This document shows positions 16,452-26,185 of a stretch of DNA of 64,000 nt, piece by piece. The DNA comes from Hallerella porci. GTDB taxonomy: Bacteria; Fibrobacterota; Fibrobacteria; Fibrobacterales; Fibrobacteraceae. The stretch spans positions 31,937 through 95,936 of the forward strand of contig NZ_QGHD01000009.1 in NCBI RefSeq assembly GCF_003148885.1. Direction: 5' to 3'. The translations under genes were made by a program, and so were the position numbers. Every line of letters begins with the position of its first letter. Within the stretch, counting starts at the first letter, position 1. The notes under the pieces are model-generated. The model worked only from the letters and a program-made list of their open reading frames with translations, made no database searches and was not told where the DNA came from.

Positions 16452-18289
16452 AAAAGCTCCGCATCGGGAATGTAATTTTCAATTTTTTCGCGAATGGAAA
16501 GTCCGCGATTTTTCCCGAAAAGATCTTGAATATCTTCGATGGGAGCGTTTAAAAAATCGCTGCGACTTTTGTATTTCGAAAGAATTTTAATTCGCGTTTC
16601 ATCACCGATTCCCGGCAAGTTTAACCAATCGACTCGCAAATCTTCTTTGCGTTTGCTGCGTTGATAAGTAATCGCAAAACGGTGCGCTTCATCGCGGGCA
16701 TTTTGCAGCAATTTTAAAGCGGCGCTGGTGCGGTGTAAAACGATGGATTTTCTGTCGTCGGGAAAAACGATTTCTTCTAAACGCTTTGCAAGACCGATCA
16801 GCGGCAAATCTTTATCGTGGCCGAGTTCTTTTAAAATTTGCATGGTCGCATCGACTTGACCTTTACCGCCATCGCAAACCCACAAATCGGGCATCGGTAA
16901 ATTTTCTTCTTCTAATCGGCGGATGCGTCGCGTCATCACTTCGCGCATGCTTGCAAAATCATCGACACCCGAAACGGTTTTGATGATAAATTTGCGATAA
17001 TTTTTTTTATCGGGTCGTCCATTTTTAAAAGCGACAAGACTCGCAACGGTATGCGTTCCCGCTAAATGCGAAATATCAACGCATTCAATGCGAAACGGCG
17101 TTTTCGCAAGGCCGAGTTCACGCTGCAAATCGAAAACGCTTTGCTCCACTTCATCGAAATGTTTTACTTCGGATTTTGCTTCGACTAAAAGCATTTCGGC
17201 GTTGGCGAGGGCGAGCTTCATAAATTGCACGCGGTCTCCGCGCTGTGGCACTGTAATGCTTACTTTATGCGTTGTCTTTTCGGCGAGTTCTTCTTCGATT
17301 TGAATGCGGTCTTCGTCGGGAATTGCATTGCTGATGACGATATCGTTCGGAATGACTTCTTCGTTTTCGTACCAAGTCGGAAGCATTTCGCAGAGAATTT
17401 CTGCTTCATCTTGATCTTGATCGCATTCGAGCTGAAAATGTCTGCGCCCCGAGATGACGCCTTTGCGATATTCGAAAATAACTGCGGTCGCTAAATTTCC
17501 GTTGCGACGAACGGCGACCACGTCTAATTTCAGCGCGGTATCAGTTGTGTCGGCTTTTTGATTTGTATTGGTCGCTTGTAATGCTTCAATCGCATCGCGT
17601 TTTTTTGCGGCAGTTTCAAAGTCGAGAGCAAGACTCGCTTCTTCCATTTCGCGCGTCCACTTGGCGAGTAAATCGTTTCGTTTTCCATCGAGAACGCGAA
17701 TCATTTCGTTCACATTTTCTGCATACTTTTCGGGAGTGCAAAGCCCCGCGCAAGGAGCAAGGCAACGCCCGATGTGATAATTTAAGCAAGGGCGTTGCGG
17801 TTTCGAAAGCGGAAACGAAAGTTTGCATTCGCGCATTTGAAAAAGGCGAGCTGAAATATCGACGAGAGTGCGGAAAGCTTTAGAACTCGGGAAGGGACCA
17901 AAACAGCGATAACGCGAAGAAGCGTGCCGCGAAAGAAATAATCGCGGAAACGGATCGCGCATATCGATTGCGATATAAGGATAATGTTTATCGTCTTTTA
18001 AGCGAACATTGTAAAGCGGTTTATGTTTGCGAATTAAATTCGCTTCGAGAATAAAAGCTTCTTCTTCGGTGTTGGTGACAATCCATTCGATGTTGTGAAT
18101 ATACGGAAGCATTAACATCGCTGCGCGATGTCCCGGTTTGGGTTTTCCGTCAAAGTAACTGCGAACGCGATGCGCAAGAACTTTTGCTTTCCCGACGTAG
18201 ATGATTTTTCCCGCAGCATTTTTCATCAAATACACGCCGGGACGCATCGGAAGTTCCGTTAACCGTTTTTGAATTGCCTCTGAAAACAT
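16448..18289 (-). CDS. uvrC: Excinuclease ABC subunit C
   Basis: 613 aa from the ATG at 18289; a TTG two codons earlier is an alternative, and neither has a good ribosome site. Domains: GIY-YIG nuclease (about 10-90, PGVYLMKNAAGKIIYVGKAK), a Cys-bearing segment LNYHIGRCLAPCAG, a UVR motif near 200-235, the RNase-H-like nuclease (ECVDISHLAGTHTVAS onwards) and C-terminal helix-hairpin-helix repeats (LPGIGDETRIKIL). It makes both incisions in nucleotide excision repair with UvrA/UvrB. Followed by dinB with overlap. Confidence 0.97.
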   Translation of the reverse strand: MFSEAIQKRLTELPMRPGVYLMKNAAGKIIYVGKAKVLAHRVRSYFDGKPKPGHRAAMLMLPYIHNIEWIVTNTEEEAFILEANLIRKHKPLYNVRLKDDKHYPYIAIDMRDPFPRLFLSRHASSRYRCFGPFPSSKAFRTLVDISARLFQMRECKLSFPLSKPQRPCLNYHIGRCLAPCAGLCTPEKYAENVNEMIRVLDGKRNDLLAKWTREMEEASLALDFETAAKKRDAIEALQATNTNQKADTTDTALKLDVVAVRRNGNLATAVIFEYRKGVISGRRHFQLECDQDQDEAEILCEMLPTWYENEEVIPNDIVISNAIPDEDRIQIEEELAEKTTHKVSITVPQRGDRVQFMKLALANAEMLLVEAKSEVKHFDEVEQSVFDLQRELGLAKTPFRIECVDISHLAGTHTVASLVAFKNGRPDKKNYRKFIIKTVSGVDDFASMREVMTRRIRRLEEENLPMPDLWVCDGGKGQVDATMQILKELGHDKDLPLIGLAKRLEEIVFPDDRKSIVLHRTSAALKLLQNARDEAHRFAITYQRSKRKEDLRVDWLNLPGIGDETRIKILSKYKSRSDFLNAPIEDIQDLFGKNRGLSIREKIENYIPDAELL

Positions 18290-18307
18290 GAGCAAAAAAT
18301 GAAAAAT

Positions 18308-19393
18308 TTACGGCGCAGAAGAATCGCTTTCGAGAGAATTTTCGTCCGATGAATTTTCGCTAGAAATTTCTGCAGAATTTTCTGTTTCCGCAGAATTTTT
18401 TGGTGCGGAATTTTCTTCGGATTTTACTTCTTTTTCGTCTTCATTTTTTTCGGATTTTTTCTCGGGTTCATTGCCGATGTTAAACGATTTCTTGAAATAA
18501 ATTACGTTTGCGTTAAACGAATTGTTCGCGCCGACATTGTAACCGACGACAGGGTGGAAACTTTCGCCAAAGGCAAAGGCGACTTCAAGTCCTAAGCGGA
18601 ATACGCCGCGTCCATCTACGCTCACATCGGGATTGACTTTTCCTTGATAAGTTCCGTCTTTTGCATAAGCGTCTAAGCTTCCGTCTGCATCCATTGTCGA
18701 AGTTTGATAACCGAGAGAAAGCATCACTTCGACGAGATTTAACGGTTTAAATCCGAAGACGATTGCCGTGTAAGTGGTTCCGAAATCCAAATCCAATTTT
18801 CCTTTCCATTTATCGGGAGTGTAGCCGATATACGCAGAGTTATAACCGAAGAAAAGGCTTACGTCAAAGCAGCGAAGAATCGGCGGTAATTTTTCGCGGA
18901 AGAAATGTCCGAAGCTATGCTGCACACCGAAAGAAAGAAGATGATAACCTTGAAATTCGCTCACCGACGGAAAATACATGCCGCGGAACACAAGACGCGT
19001 ATAGAAGAAACTTACGCCGAGTTGCAAATAAGGCAAAGTGAAAACAGAAATTCCGTGCAAATCTTCGTTACCGCCGAGGCCGAGATCCGCTTTGCTACCA
19101 AAGATTGTCGGCACATCGCCGTAGACCGAAGAATGATATTCGCGATCGCCAGATTCGATGAGCGCAATTTGAAAAGGCATGCCCGCTTCAAAAGCAAGTC
19201 GGCGTTCTACCGAAGCAGTTGAAAGCCAGCTGCCATTGAGAATTGTTCCCATATAAGTCGCAATGGGTTTTACATAACCTTCGCGGTTTACATTTTTTTG
19301 AAACGCAATCATCGATTGATAATCGCTCGCCCATTCTGCAGCAAAAGCGGAAATGGAGAAAATGAAAACGAAAAATAAAATGCACTTTTTCAT
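18308..19393 (-). CDS. Outer-membrane beta-barrel protein with an acidic Ser-rich C-terminal tail
   Basis: 361 aa. Signal peptide about 1-18 (ending SAFA). Residues about 50-310 show alternating amphipathic strands with frequent aromatic ends (LQLGVSFFYTRLVFRGMYF, HLLSFGVQHSFGHFF), as in outer-membrane barrels. Similar proteins in Bacteroidetes/Fibrobacter are grouped as DUF6588-like; I am not certain of that match. The final ~45 residues are a repetitive Glu/Ser/Asn/Lys tail, odd because a barrel normally ends in an aromatic residue; the tail may be periplasmic or surface exposed. It lies 18 bases upstream of uvrC, with a 102-bp divergent region to suhB. Confidence 0.65.
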   Translation of the reverse strand: MKKCILFFVFIFSISAFAAEWASDYQSMIAFQKNVNREGYVKPIATYMGTILNGSWLSTASVERRLAFEAGMPFQIALIESGDREYHSSVYGDVPTIFGSKADLGLGGNEDLHGISVFTLPYLQLGVSFFYTRLVFRGMYFPSVSEFQGYHLLSFGVQHSFGHFFREKLPPILRCFDVSLFFGYNSAYIGYTPDKWKGKLDLDFGTTYTAIVFGFKPLNLVEVMLSLGYQTSTMDADGSLDAYAKDGTYQGKVNPDVSVDGRGVFRLGLEVAFAFGESFHPVVGYNVGANNSFNANVIYFKKSFNIGNEPEKKSEKNEDEKEVKSEENSAPKNSAETENSAEISSENSSDENSLESDSSAP

Positions 19394-19495
19394 GATTCCA
19401 AAAATAGATTTAATCGTTTCGAAATGAGGAATTGAGAATGGGATAATGCAGTTCTCTTTGCGGGTTTAACTGAGAAATCTTTCTACTTTTATTTT

Positions 19496-20290
19496 ATGAA
19501 ATTTTTATCAATTCTCGAACGCGCAAAAGTTTTTGCCGAAGAAGCTGGACGGAAAGCGCTTGAAATGCAAAAGCATTTGGAAAGCATCCGATTCAAAAAT
19601 CCGAAAGATGTTGTCACTTCTGCGGATTTAGAAAGCGAGCGCATTATCATTTTTCATCTTCAAGAAGAATTTCCAGATCATTCAATTCGCACCGAAGAAG
19701 CGGGACATGTAAAAGATGGCTCTCGCTATGAATGGATTATCGATCCTGTGGATGGCACGGTAAATTTTAGTCGAGGCATTCCGCTTTGGGGCGTTTCGAT
19801 TGCCCTTGTCGAAAATACAGAAAACGGTGCCGTTCCAATTGTCGCAGCGATTTCTCTTCCGGGATTAGGAAAAATTTATACCGCATCCAAAAACGGTGGC
19901 GCTTTTGTCAACGGCGAACGCATTCATGTGAGCGAAACCGCAGATCTTTCCAAAGCGATTGTTTCGAACGGTGATTTTAATGTGGGAAATTGGGAAAAAA
20001 TCAATGCGCAAAATTTGAAAAATTTTCAGCGGGAAGCAGAAAATTGCACGCGTGTCAAATGCTATGGCAGCGCTGTGATCGAAGGCACTTTTACTGCGCA
20101 AGGTTCTCTCGATGCCTTTGTGATGACGATGAGTTATCCGTGGGATATCGCGGGCATTGCATTAATCGTCACCGAAGCCGGCGGAAAAGCGACCGAAATT
20201 TCGGGCGATCCGATTCGATTTGTCGATGGAGAACAAGTTCTCTTTTCCAACGGAATTTTACACGATCAAATGGTTCAAATTTTAAAGTGA
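19496..20290 (+). CDS. suhB: Inositol monophosphatase family protein
   Basis: 264 aa. Signature motifs of Mg-dependent inositol monophosphatases: EWIIDPVDGTVNFSRG with the metal-binding DPxDGT, and WDIAGIALIVTEAGG near the C-terminus. The N-terminal Glu in RTEEAG is the third metal ligand. The family hydrolyses inositol-1-phosphate and related phosphates; SuhB also acts in rRNA antitermination in E. coli. It lies 7 bases ahead of the tandem transporter genes, probably in one unit with them. Confidence 0.9.
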   Translation: MKFLSILERAKVFAEEAGRKALEMQKHLESIRFKNPKDVVTSADLESERIIIFHLQEEFPDHSIRTEEAGHVKDGSRYEWIIDPVDGTVNFSRGIPLWGVSIALVENTENGAVPIVAAISLPGLGKIYTASKNGGAFVNGERIHVSETADLSKAIVSNGDFNVGNWEKINAQNLKNFQREAENCTRVKCYGSAVIEGTFTAQGSLDAFVMTMSYPWDIAGIALIVTEAGGKATEISGDPIRFVDGEQVLFSNGILHDQMVQILK

Positions 20291-20297
20291 GCGAAAA

Positions 20298-21650
20298 ATG
20301 AAACGCGAAGGATTTAAATCTCGTCTTGGCTTTTTACTGGTTTCTGCGGGCTGCGCTGTCGGCATTGGAAACGTTTGGAAATTTCCATTTCTCGTCGGAC
20401 AAAACGGCGGCGGATTTTTCGTTCTCTTCTATTTACTTTTCTTGATTCTCATGGGCGCACCTGTGCTTACGATGGAACTTGCCGTCGGACGCGCCTCGCG
20501 GAGAACTGCGGTTTCGGGCTATCGCCGATTGGAACCGCCGGGCAGTAAATGGCACCTTCACGGTTATGTTTGCTTCCTCGGCTGTTTGTTATTGATGATG
20601 TATTACACGACGGTTTCGGGTTGGATGCTCAATTACTTTTTCAAATTTGCATCGGGCAGTTTTGCAGGTTTGACATCGGAACATGTCGGCGATGTTTTTA
20701 GCACAATGCTTTCGAGCCCTTCGCAAATGCTTCTCGGCATGGGCGCAACCGTTTTCCTCGGATTTCTCATCAACAGTTTCGGTGTGCAAAAAGGATTGGA
20801 AGCGGTTTCCAAAGTGATGATGATTGGACTTTTCGTTTTAATCTTAGCGCTCGCCGTGCACAGTTTAATTCTTCCGAACGCATGGGAAGGCGTCAAATTT
20901 TATTTGCTGCCGAGCTTAGATAATATTAAAAATCAAGGACTTTCAAACGTCATTACTGCGGCGATGAATCAAGCGTTTTTCACGCTTTCGTTGGGCGTCG
21001 CAGCGATGGAAATTTTCGGTTCTTATACATCGGATAAATATACCCTCGGCGGTGAAGCGGTTCGTATTTGCGCGTTGGATACAACGGTTGCGATTGCAGC
21101 GGGCTTTATTATTATCCCCGCTTGCTTCTCGTTCGGCGTGCAGCCCGATGCGGGCCCGAGTTTAATTTTCATCACGTTGCCGCATGTCTTTTTGAATATG
21201 TCGGGCGGTCGTTTCTGGGGCGCAGCCTTCTTCCTCTTTATGACATTTGCGAGCCTTTCCACTGTCCTTGCGGTCTTTGAAAATTTGCTTTCGGGATGCA
21301 TTGACGAATTTCAGTGGAATCGTAAAAAGGCGACATTTGTCTGCTTGCTCGTCGTCTTCGTTCTTTCAATTCCGTGTGCACTCGGCTACAATCTCTTGAG
21401 CGAAGTCCATCCGATTGGTTCCAAAGACATTCTCGATTCCGAAGATTTTATCGTTTCGAATTTCTTGCTCCCGCTCGGTTCTCTTGTATATCTGCTTTTC
21501 TGTGTCACCAAATGGGGCTGGGGATTTGACAATTATTTAGCCGAAGCGAATAAAGGCGAAGGCTTAAAAATTCCGCGCTGGTTTAAAAATTATTTCCGTT
21601 TTATTTTGCCGATTTTATTCCTCTTTGTTTTCATCAACGGACTTTTATAA
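20298..21650 (+). CDS. Sodium-dependent NSS/SNF-family transporter (copy 1)
   Basis: 450 aa with about 11-12 membrane helices. The TM1 unwound motif GCAVGIGNVWKFPFLVGQNG that forms the substrate and sodium site of LeuT-type transporters is intact, as is NQAFFTLSLGVAAMEIFGSY in TM6/TM7. Members carry amino acids or related compounds into the cell with Na+; the substrate is unknown. It is followed after three bases by a close paralog of equal length. Confidence 0.92.
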   Translation: MKREGFKSRLGFLLVSAGCAVGIGNVWKFPFLVGQNGGGFFVLFYLLFLILMGAPVLTMELAVGRASRRTAVSGYRRLEPPGSKWHLHGYVCFLGCLLLMMYYTTVSGWMLNYFFKFASGSFAGLTSEHVGDVFSTMLSSPSQMLLGMGATVFLGFLINSFGVQKGLEAVSKVMMIGLFVLILALAVHSLILPNAWEGVKFYLLPSLDNIKNQGLSNVITAAMNQAFFTLSLGVAAMEIFGSYTSDKYTLGGEAVRICALDTTVAIAAGFIIIPACFSFGVQPDAGPSLIFITLPHVFLNMSGGRFWGAAFFLFMTFASLSTVLAVFENLLSGCIDEFQWNRKKATFVCLLVVFVLSIPCALGYNLLSEVHPIGSKDILDSEDFIVSNFLLPLGSLVYLLFCVTKWGWGFDNYLAEANKGEGLKIPRWFKNYFRFILPILFLFVFINGLL

Positions 21651-21653
21651 AAA

Positions 21654-23006
21654 ATGGAACGTGAATTTTTCAAAACGCGATTGGGATTTTTGCTCGTTTC
21701 TGCGGGCTGTGCTGTCGGCATCGGAAATGTTTGGCGCTTTCCATTTCTCGTCGGACAAAACGGTGGCGGATTTTTCGTTCTCTTCTATTTACTTTTCTTG
21801 ATTCTTATGGGCGCACCTGTGCTTACGATGGAACTCGCCGTCGGACGCGCGTCGCATCGCACGGTCCGCTCTGCATTTAAAATGCTCGAACCGAAAGGAA
21901 GTTTTTGGCATTTGCACGGCGTTCTTTGCTTTTTCGGCTGTTTGCTGTTGATGATGTATTATACGACGGTTTCGGGCTGGATGCTTAATTACTTCGGAAA
22001 ATTTTCGCTCGGAACATTTTCGGAAATTTCGTCGGAACAAGTAAACGGCATTTTTGATGCGATGTTACAAAGTCCGGCAGAAATGATTTTGGGCTTAGGA
22101 ATTATTGTCTTCTTTGGATTTTTCGTCAACAGTTTCGGTATCCAAAAAGGATTAGAAAAAATTTCCAAGTGGATTATGATTGGACTTTTTTTGCTCATTG
22201 TTTTACTCGCACTCAATAGTTTAAGACTTCCCAATGCGATGGAAGGCGTCAAATTTTACCTCTTACCGAATTGGGATAATTTGAAGGAGCAAGGAATCGG
22301 AAATGTGTTGACCGCTGCGATGAATCAAGCGTTCTTCACCCTTTCTATCGGCATCGGCTCGATGGAAATTTTCGGTTCGTATATGTCGGATAAATTTAGC
22401 ATCGGCGGAGAATCGATTCGCATTTGTTCCTTGGATACTCTCGTCGCATTGATGGCTGGATTTATCATTATGCCCGCGTGCTTTGCTTACGGCATCCAAC
22501 CAGATGCTGGACCGAGTTTGATTTTCCTTTCTCTGCCGCAGGTTTTTGTTCATATGTCGGGCGGACGTTTTTGGGGCTCTGTCTTTTTCTTGTTTATGAC
22601 ATTTGCGAGTTTCTCCACGGTGCTTGCGGTCTTTGAATATTTGATTTCTTATTGCTTAGACGAATTTCATTGGACGCGGAAAAAGACGACGATTTTATGT
22701 TTCTTCGCCGTCTTCTTGCTTTCTCTTCCGTGTGCGCTCGGCTATAATATTTTAAGCGATTTATATCCGATAGGAAACCGCGACATTTTGGAATCCGAAG
22801 ATTTCATTCTTTCGAATATCTTGCTTCCGTTCGGCGCTTTAGTTTTTATACTATTTTGCGTGACCAAATGGGGCTGGGGATTTGATAAATACATCGCCGA
22901 AGCGAATAAAGGCAAAGGATTAAAAATTCCGCATTGGTTCAAATATTACTTCCGCTTTGTGCTTCCTATCCTAATTTTTATCGTCTTTATCAACGGACTT
23001 CTCTAA
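21654..23006 (+). CDS. Sodium-dependent NSS/SNF-family transporter (copy 2)
   Basis: 450 aa, colinear with copy 1 and sharing the TM1 motif GCAVGIGNVWRFPFLVGQNG. The first ~190 bases of the two genes are almost identical, while later regions (loops after TM3, TM4-TM5) have diverged, which suggests gene conversion or selection on TM1-TM2. Residues near the substrate site differ little, but external loops do, so the pair may differ in substrate or affinity. Same transcription unit as copy 1. Confidence 0.92.
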   Translation: MEREFFKTRLGFLLVSAGCAVGIGNVWRFPFLVGQNGGGFFVLFYLLFLILMGAPVLTMELAVGRASHRTVRSAFKMLEPKGSFWHLHGVLCFFGCLLLMMYYTTVSGWMLNYFGKFSLGTFSEISSEQVNGIFDAMLQSPAEMILGLGIIVFFGFFVNSFGIQKGLEKISKWIMIGLFLLIVLLALNSLRLPNAMEGVKFYLLPNWDNLKEQGIGNVLTAAMNQAFFTLSIGIGSMEIFGSYMSDKFSIGGESIRICSLDTLVALMAGFIIMPACFAYGIQPDAGPSLIFLSLPQVFVHMSGGRFWGSVFFLFMTFASFSTVLAVFEYLISYCLDEFHWTRKKTTILCFFAVFLLSLPCALGYNILSDLYPIGNRDILESEDFILSNILLPFGALVFILFCVTKWGWGFDKYIAEANKGKGLKIPHWFKYYFRFVLPILIFIVFINGLL

Positions 23007-23045
23007 TTTAAACGAAGAATGGGTGCGAATAATTATATTAAGAGT

Positions 23046-23813
23046 ATGCAGTTTAAGACTTTGATCGTAGATGATGAACCGTTGGCGCGCATGCGAATGC
23101 GCAAATTGTTGGAACCGTATTCGGATTTGGTAAGCATCGCTGGCGAAGCGAGCACCGGAGAAGAAGCGGTTGCACAAATTCGTTCGCTGCATCCCGATTT
23201 GGTTTTCTTGGACATTCAAATGCCAGATAAAAATGGCTTTGATGTATTGAAAGAAGTCGATTCTGAAGAAGATCCGCTGGTCGTCTTTACAACGGCTTAC
23301 GATGAATATGCGTTAAAAGCTTTTGCCGAAGATACCGTTGATTATTTGTTAAAGCCGATTGAAGAAGAACGTTTGCAAAAATGCATGGACAAAGTGCGTC
23401 GCTTAGGCGCAATCCTCGGCGGCACAGTGGATACCGAAGAAGATATGCAGCGTTTGCTGAATCGCGCTCCAAGCAATCAACCGCAATATCTGCGTCGTAT
23501 TCAAGCGAAAATTGGCGACCGCACCATTGTGATTCCCATCGAAAATATTTTCCGTTTTCAAAGCGAAGAAAAATATACGACTGTTTATGCGTCGAATGGA
23601 AAATTCATCATTAGCACGCCGCTCGTCGATTTAGAAAAACGTTTAGATCCGGCACAATTTGTCCGCGTTCATCGGGCGCATTTAATCGCCATCGATGCGA
23701 TTACCGAATATCAGCGTTTGCCAAATGGACATTTTTCGATTAAACTCCACGACAAAGACAATTCGGTCATTCCAGTCAGCCGTAATTTTGTGAGCAATTT
23801 ACACTCCTTGTAA
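23046..23813 (+). CDS. LytTR-family response regulator (orphan)
   Basis: 255 aa from the ATG at 23046; an in-frame ATG at 23019 would add nine residues, and neither has a strong ribosome site. The receiver domain (1-120) has DDEP acidic residues at 9-11 and the phospho-acceptor Asp at 56 (LVFLDIQMP). The LytTR DNA-binding domain follows (about 150-255, with IFRFQSEEKYTTVYAS and FVRVHRAHLIAI). No sensor kinase is adjacent, so the partner is elsewhere. Separated from the NSS gene by about 40 bases and possibly co-transcribed. Confidence 0.9.
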   Translation: MQFKTLIVDDEPLARMRMRKLLEPYSDLVSIAGEASTGEEAVAQIRSLHPDLVFLDIQMPDKNGFDVLKEVDSEEDPLVVFTTAYDEYALKAFAEDTVDYLLKPIEEERLQKCMDKVRRLGAILGGTVDTEEDMQRLLNRAPSNQPQYLRRIQAKIGDRTIVIPIENIFRFQSEEKYTTVYASNGKFIISTPLVDLEKRLDPAQFVRVHRAHLIAIDAITEYQRLPNGHFSIKLHDKDNSVIPVSRNFVSNLHSL

Positions 23814-23901
23814 AAAGCAATCTCGTTTCTGCAAAGAAAACGGAATGAATTGCTAAAGAAAAGCGTACTCCATGTGCGCTTTTTCTATTTTTGGGAGCCC
23901 T

Positions 23902-25347
23902 ATGCCAAATAGCTTAGAAACAGATAGCAAATTTCTAAAAAAAGGTGTCATTGTAAACATCATCGGCACCATTCTAAAAGTGTGCGGGCCGATGCTCACC
24001 TTTGTGCTTGCCCGCGTTTTTGGACCGGCGGAATTTGGCATTTTTGTGTCGGCGCAGACTTTGCTTTTGACGATTTCGCGCTCGGCGACTCTCGGACTGG
24101 ATAAAGGGCTTTATTGGTATTTGCCGCAGAATAAATTGCAAGGGCGCAAACCTTTTGACGGTGTGATGGAATCGTTCTGGGTTTCTGTCGTCGTGTCGTT
24201 TATTTGTTTGGCTGTCATTTTTGTCGGCTCGTTTACGCCGTATATTTCAAAAGAACTTCCGTGGTACGCGCTATCGATTGTCTTCTTTGCCGCGTCCTAC
24301 GTGTTGAGCAATACTTCGGAAGGAAACCGCAAACCGCAAAATGCCGTTTTCATCAATTCATTTTTTGTCGCCGTTTTATCGCCCGCGACATCGATTGCTT
24401 TACATTTTTTGAATGTTCCGCATGCGCTTCCGCTTGGACTTTTGGTCGGTCAAATGGGCGGATTTATTTTGCATTTCATTTTAGTGAAAAAGCAATTCCC
24501 GGAAATGCCATTCTTCCCAGGAAAATTTGTTTCGAAAGAACTTTTAAAATATTCTATTCCGCTGGGCTTTAATGAATTTGTTTCTTCATTTTTAATTCGC
24601 TCGGGCCTTTGGATGGTGATGCTTTTCTTTGGACCCGAGAAAGCGGGCGCTTACGGAATTATGGTGACGATTTCGAATGCGCTTCAAACGATTCGCGTAG
24701 GCTTTACGCCAATTCTTACGCCTGTTGTTGCGGGCATGGAAAAGGAACGTTTGAAAACGGACTTAAAACCGGTTTATAGTTATTGCGTTTTCATGGTGAC
24801 GTTTATTCAACTTTTGATTGGATTTTTTATCGTGCTTTTCCCGAGTGAAATCATGAGCATCGCAGGAAAAGCGTTTATTATTCAGCCCGAAACTTTGGGA
24901 ATTCTTTTGCTTGTGCATTTGGTGATGGGATTTGGCGGAATGACTTTAGTCGTGATCAACGGAATCGGAAAAAGTTTATACACCTTAAAAATGAATTCAT
25001 TTTGTTTAGCGGTTGCGTTAATTTCGGGATATTTTTTAGTGCCCGCATTCGGACTTGTCGGCGCTGCACTTTCGATGCTTTTATACAGCTTAATTGAAAT
25101 TTTGTGGAACAATGTTTACTTGTGGCGTCTCGGGCTTCGCGTGTATTCGGCAAAGCTCATTTCGCAAGGTTTATGGGTTATCGGACTTATCGTCTTTTAC
25201 ATTTTAATCAATTTGAATTTATTCGCATTTTCGCTTGTCGAAAAATCCGTTTTATATATCGTTATCGTCGCAGGACTTTTAGCTTATTGGAAAGTGATGA
25301 GCAAAAAAATGGCTGCCGATAAAAATTCTAATGGGGTTAAAGGCTAA
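23902..25347 (+). CDS. Polysaccharide-type flippase (MATE-like, second glycan cluster)
   Basis: 481 aa from the ATG at 23902, chosen because GGGAG stands 4 bases upstream; the frame from 23872 lacks a ribosome site. About 12-14 membrane helices: KKGVIVNIIGTILKVCGPML at the start and ARVFGPAEFGIFVSAQT as the typical flippase first-loop motif. It probably translocates a lipid-linked glycan or teichoic-type precursor. First gene of a cluster with LicD, a PLP enzyme, a nucleotidyltransferase and a glycosyltransferase. Its stop overlaps the licD-like start (TAATG). Confidence 0.88.
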   Translation: MPNSLETDSKFLKKGVIVNIIGTILKVCGPMLTFVLARVFGPAEFGIFVSAQTLLLTISRSATLGLDKGLYWYLPQNKLQGRKPFDGVMESFWVSVVVSFICLAVIFVGSFTPYISKELPWYALSIVFFAASYVLSNTSEGNRKPQNAVFINSFFVAVLSPATSIALHFLNVPHALPLGLLVGQMGGFILHFILVKKQFPEMPFFPGKFVSKELLKYSIPLGFNEFVSSFLIRSGLWMVMLFFGPEKAGAYGIMVTISNALQTIRVGFTPILTPVVAGMEKERLKTDLKPVYSYCVFMVTFIQLLIGFFIVLFPSEIMSIAGKAFIIQPETLGILLLVHLVMGFGGMTLVVINGIGKSLYTLKMNSFCLAVALISGYFLVPAFGLVGAALSMLLYSLIEILWNNVYLWRLGLRVYSAKLISQGLWVIGLIVFYILINLNLFAFSLVEKSVLYIVIVAGLLAYWKVMSKKMAADKNSNGVKG

Positions 25348-26165
25348 TGAAAAAATTAAACACGCACGAATGTCGTGAAATTCAAATGTCTGTCTTGGAT
25401 GAAATTGACAGACTTTGTAAAGAAAATCATTTGAAGTATAGCCTTGCGTATGGAACTTTACTCGGAGCGATTCGTCATAAAGGCTACATTCCTTGGGACG
25501 ATGACATCGATATTTTTCTTTTGCGAAGCGATTACGACAAATTGATTTCGCTTTTGAAAAATGCTAGCATTAAAAAAGCCGATTGGCTTACGCTTGCTGA
25601 CGATACTTGCAGCGATTACTTTTATCCGTTTGCCAAAGTTTACGACAATCGCACGACAGTGAAAATGGAACGCCACAAAGGCGAAATGGGACTTTGGGTC
25701 GATATTTTCCCGATGGATAATTTACCGCAAAAGCAATTCTTTGAAAAATTTTTCGTTTACTATTGCAGTTTTTTGCGCGTGATTAGTTTATCGATTACAA
25801 CGGATTTTGAATCCAAACAATACGATAAATGGACTTTATTTTACAAACGCATTTTCCACACTTTTGCAAAAGTCATCGGCGAAAAAAGATTTTGCCGTTA
25901 CGTGGAACGCGTTTATCAAAAGTATGCAAATAAGCCTTCGAAAAATGTGGCGACTCTTTTCTTTGATACAAAAACCGACCGCATTTTAGACAAAGAAAAA
26001 ATTGCAGAAACCGTTTCGTATGCGTTTGAAAATAGACATTACGATGGCGTCAAAAATTACGATTATTATTTGACGGAATTTTACAGCGATTATATGCAGC
26101 TGCCGCCTGTCGAAAAACGCTACAATCACGGGCTCGATTGCTATTTAAAAGACGAAAAAATTTAA
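25347..26165 (+). CDS. LicD-family phosphotransferase
   Basis: 272 aa. The LicD nucleotidyltransferase-like core is plain: SLAYGTLLGAIRHKGYIPWD followed by DDIDI, the metal-binding acidic motif, and LWVDIFPMDNLP. LicD proteins transfer phosphocholine, phosphoethanolamine or related groups from a CDP carrier to a glycan. Downstream lie a PLP enzyme and a CTP-transferase-like enzyme that could make the CDP donor. It overlaps the flippase stop by one base. Confidence 0.9.
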   Translation: MKKLNTHECREIQMSVLDEIDRLCKENHLKYSLAYGTLLGAIRHKGYIPWDDDIDIFLLRSDYDKLISLLKNASIKKADWLTLADDTCSDYFYPFAKVYDNRTTVKMERHKGEMGLWVDIFPMDNLPQKQFFEKFFVYYCSFLRVISLSITTDFESKQYDKWTLFYKRIFHTFAKVIGEKRFCRYVERVYQKYANKPSKNVATLFFDTKTDRILDKEKIAETVSYAFENRHYDGVKNYDYYLTEFYSDYMQLPPVEKRYNHGLDCYLKDEKI

Positions 26166-26185
26166 CACTCAACAAAAGGCAAACT

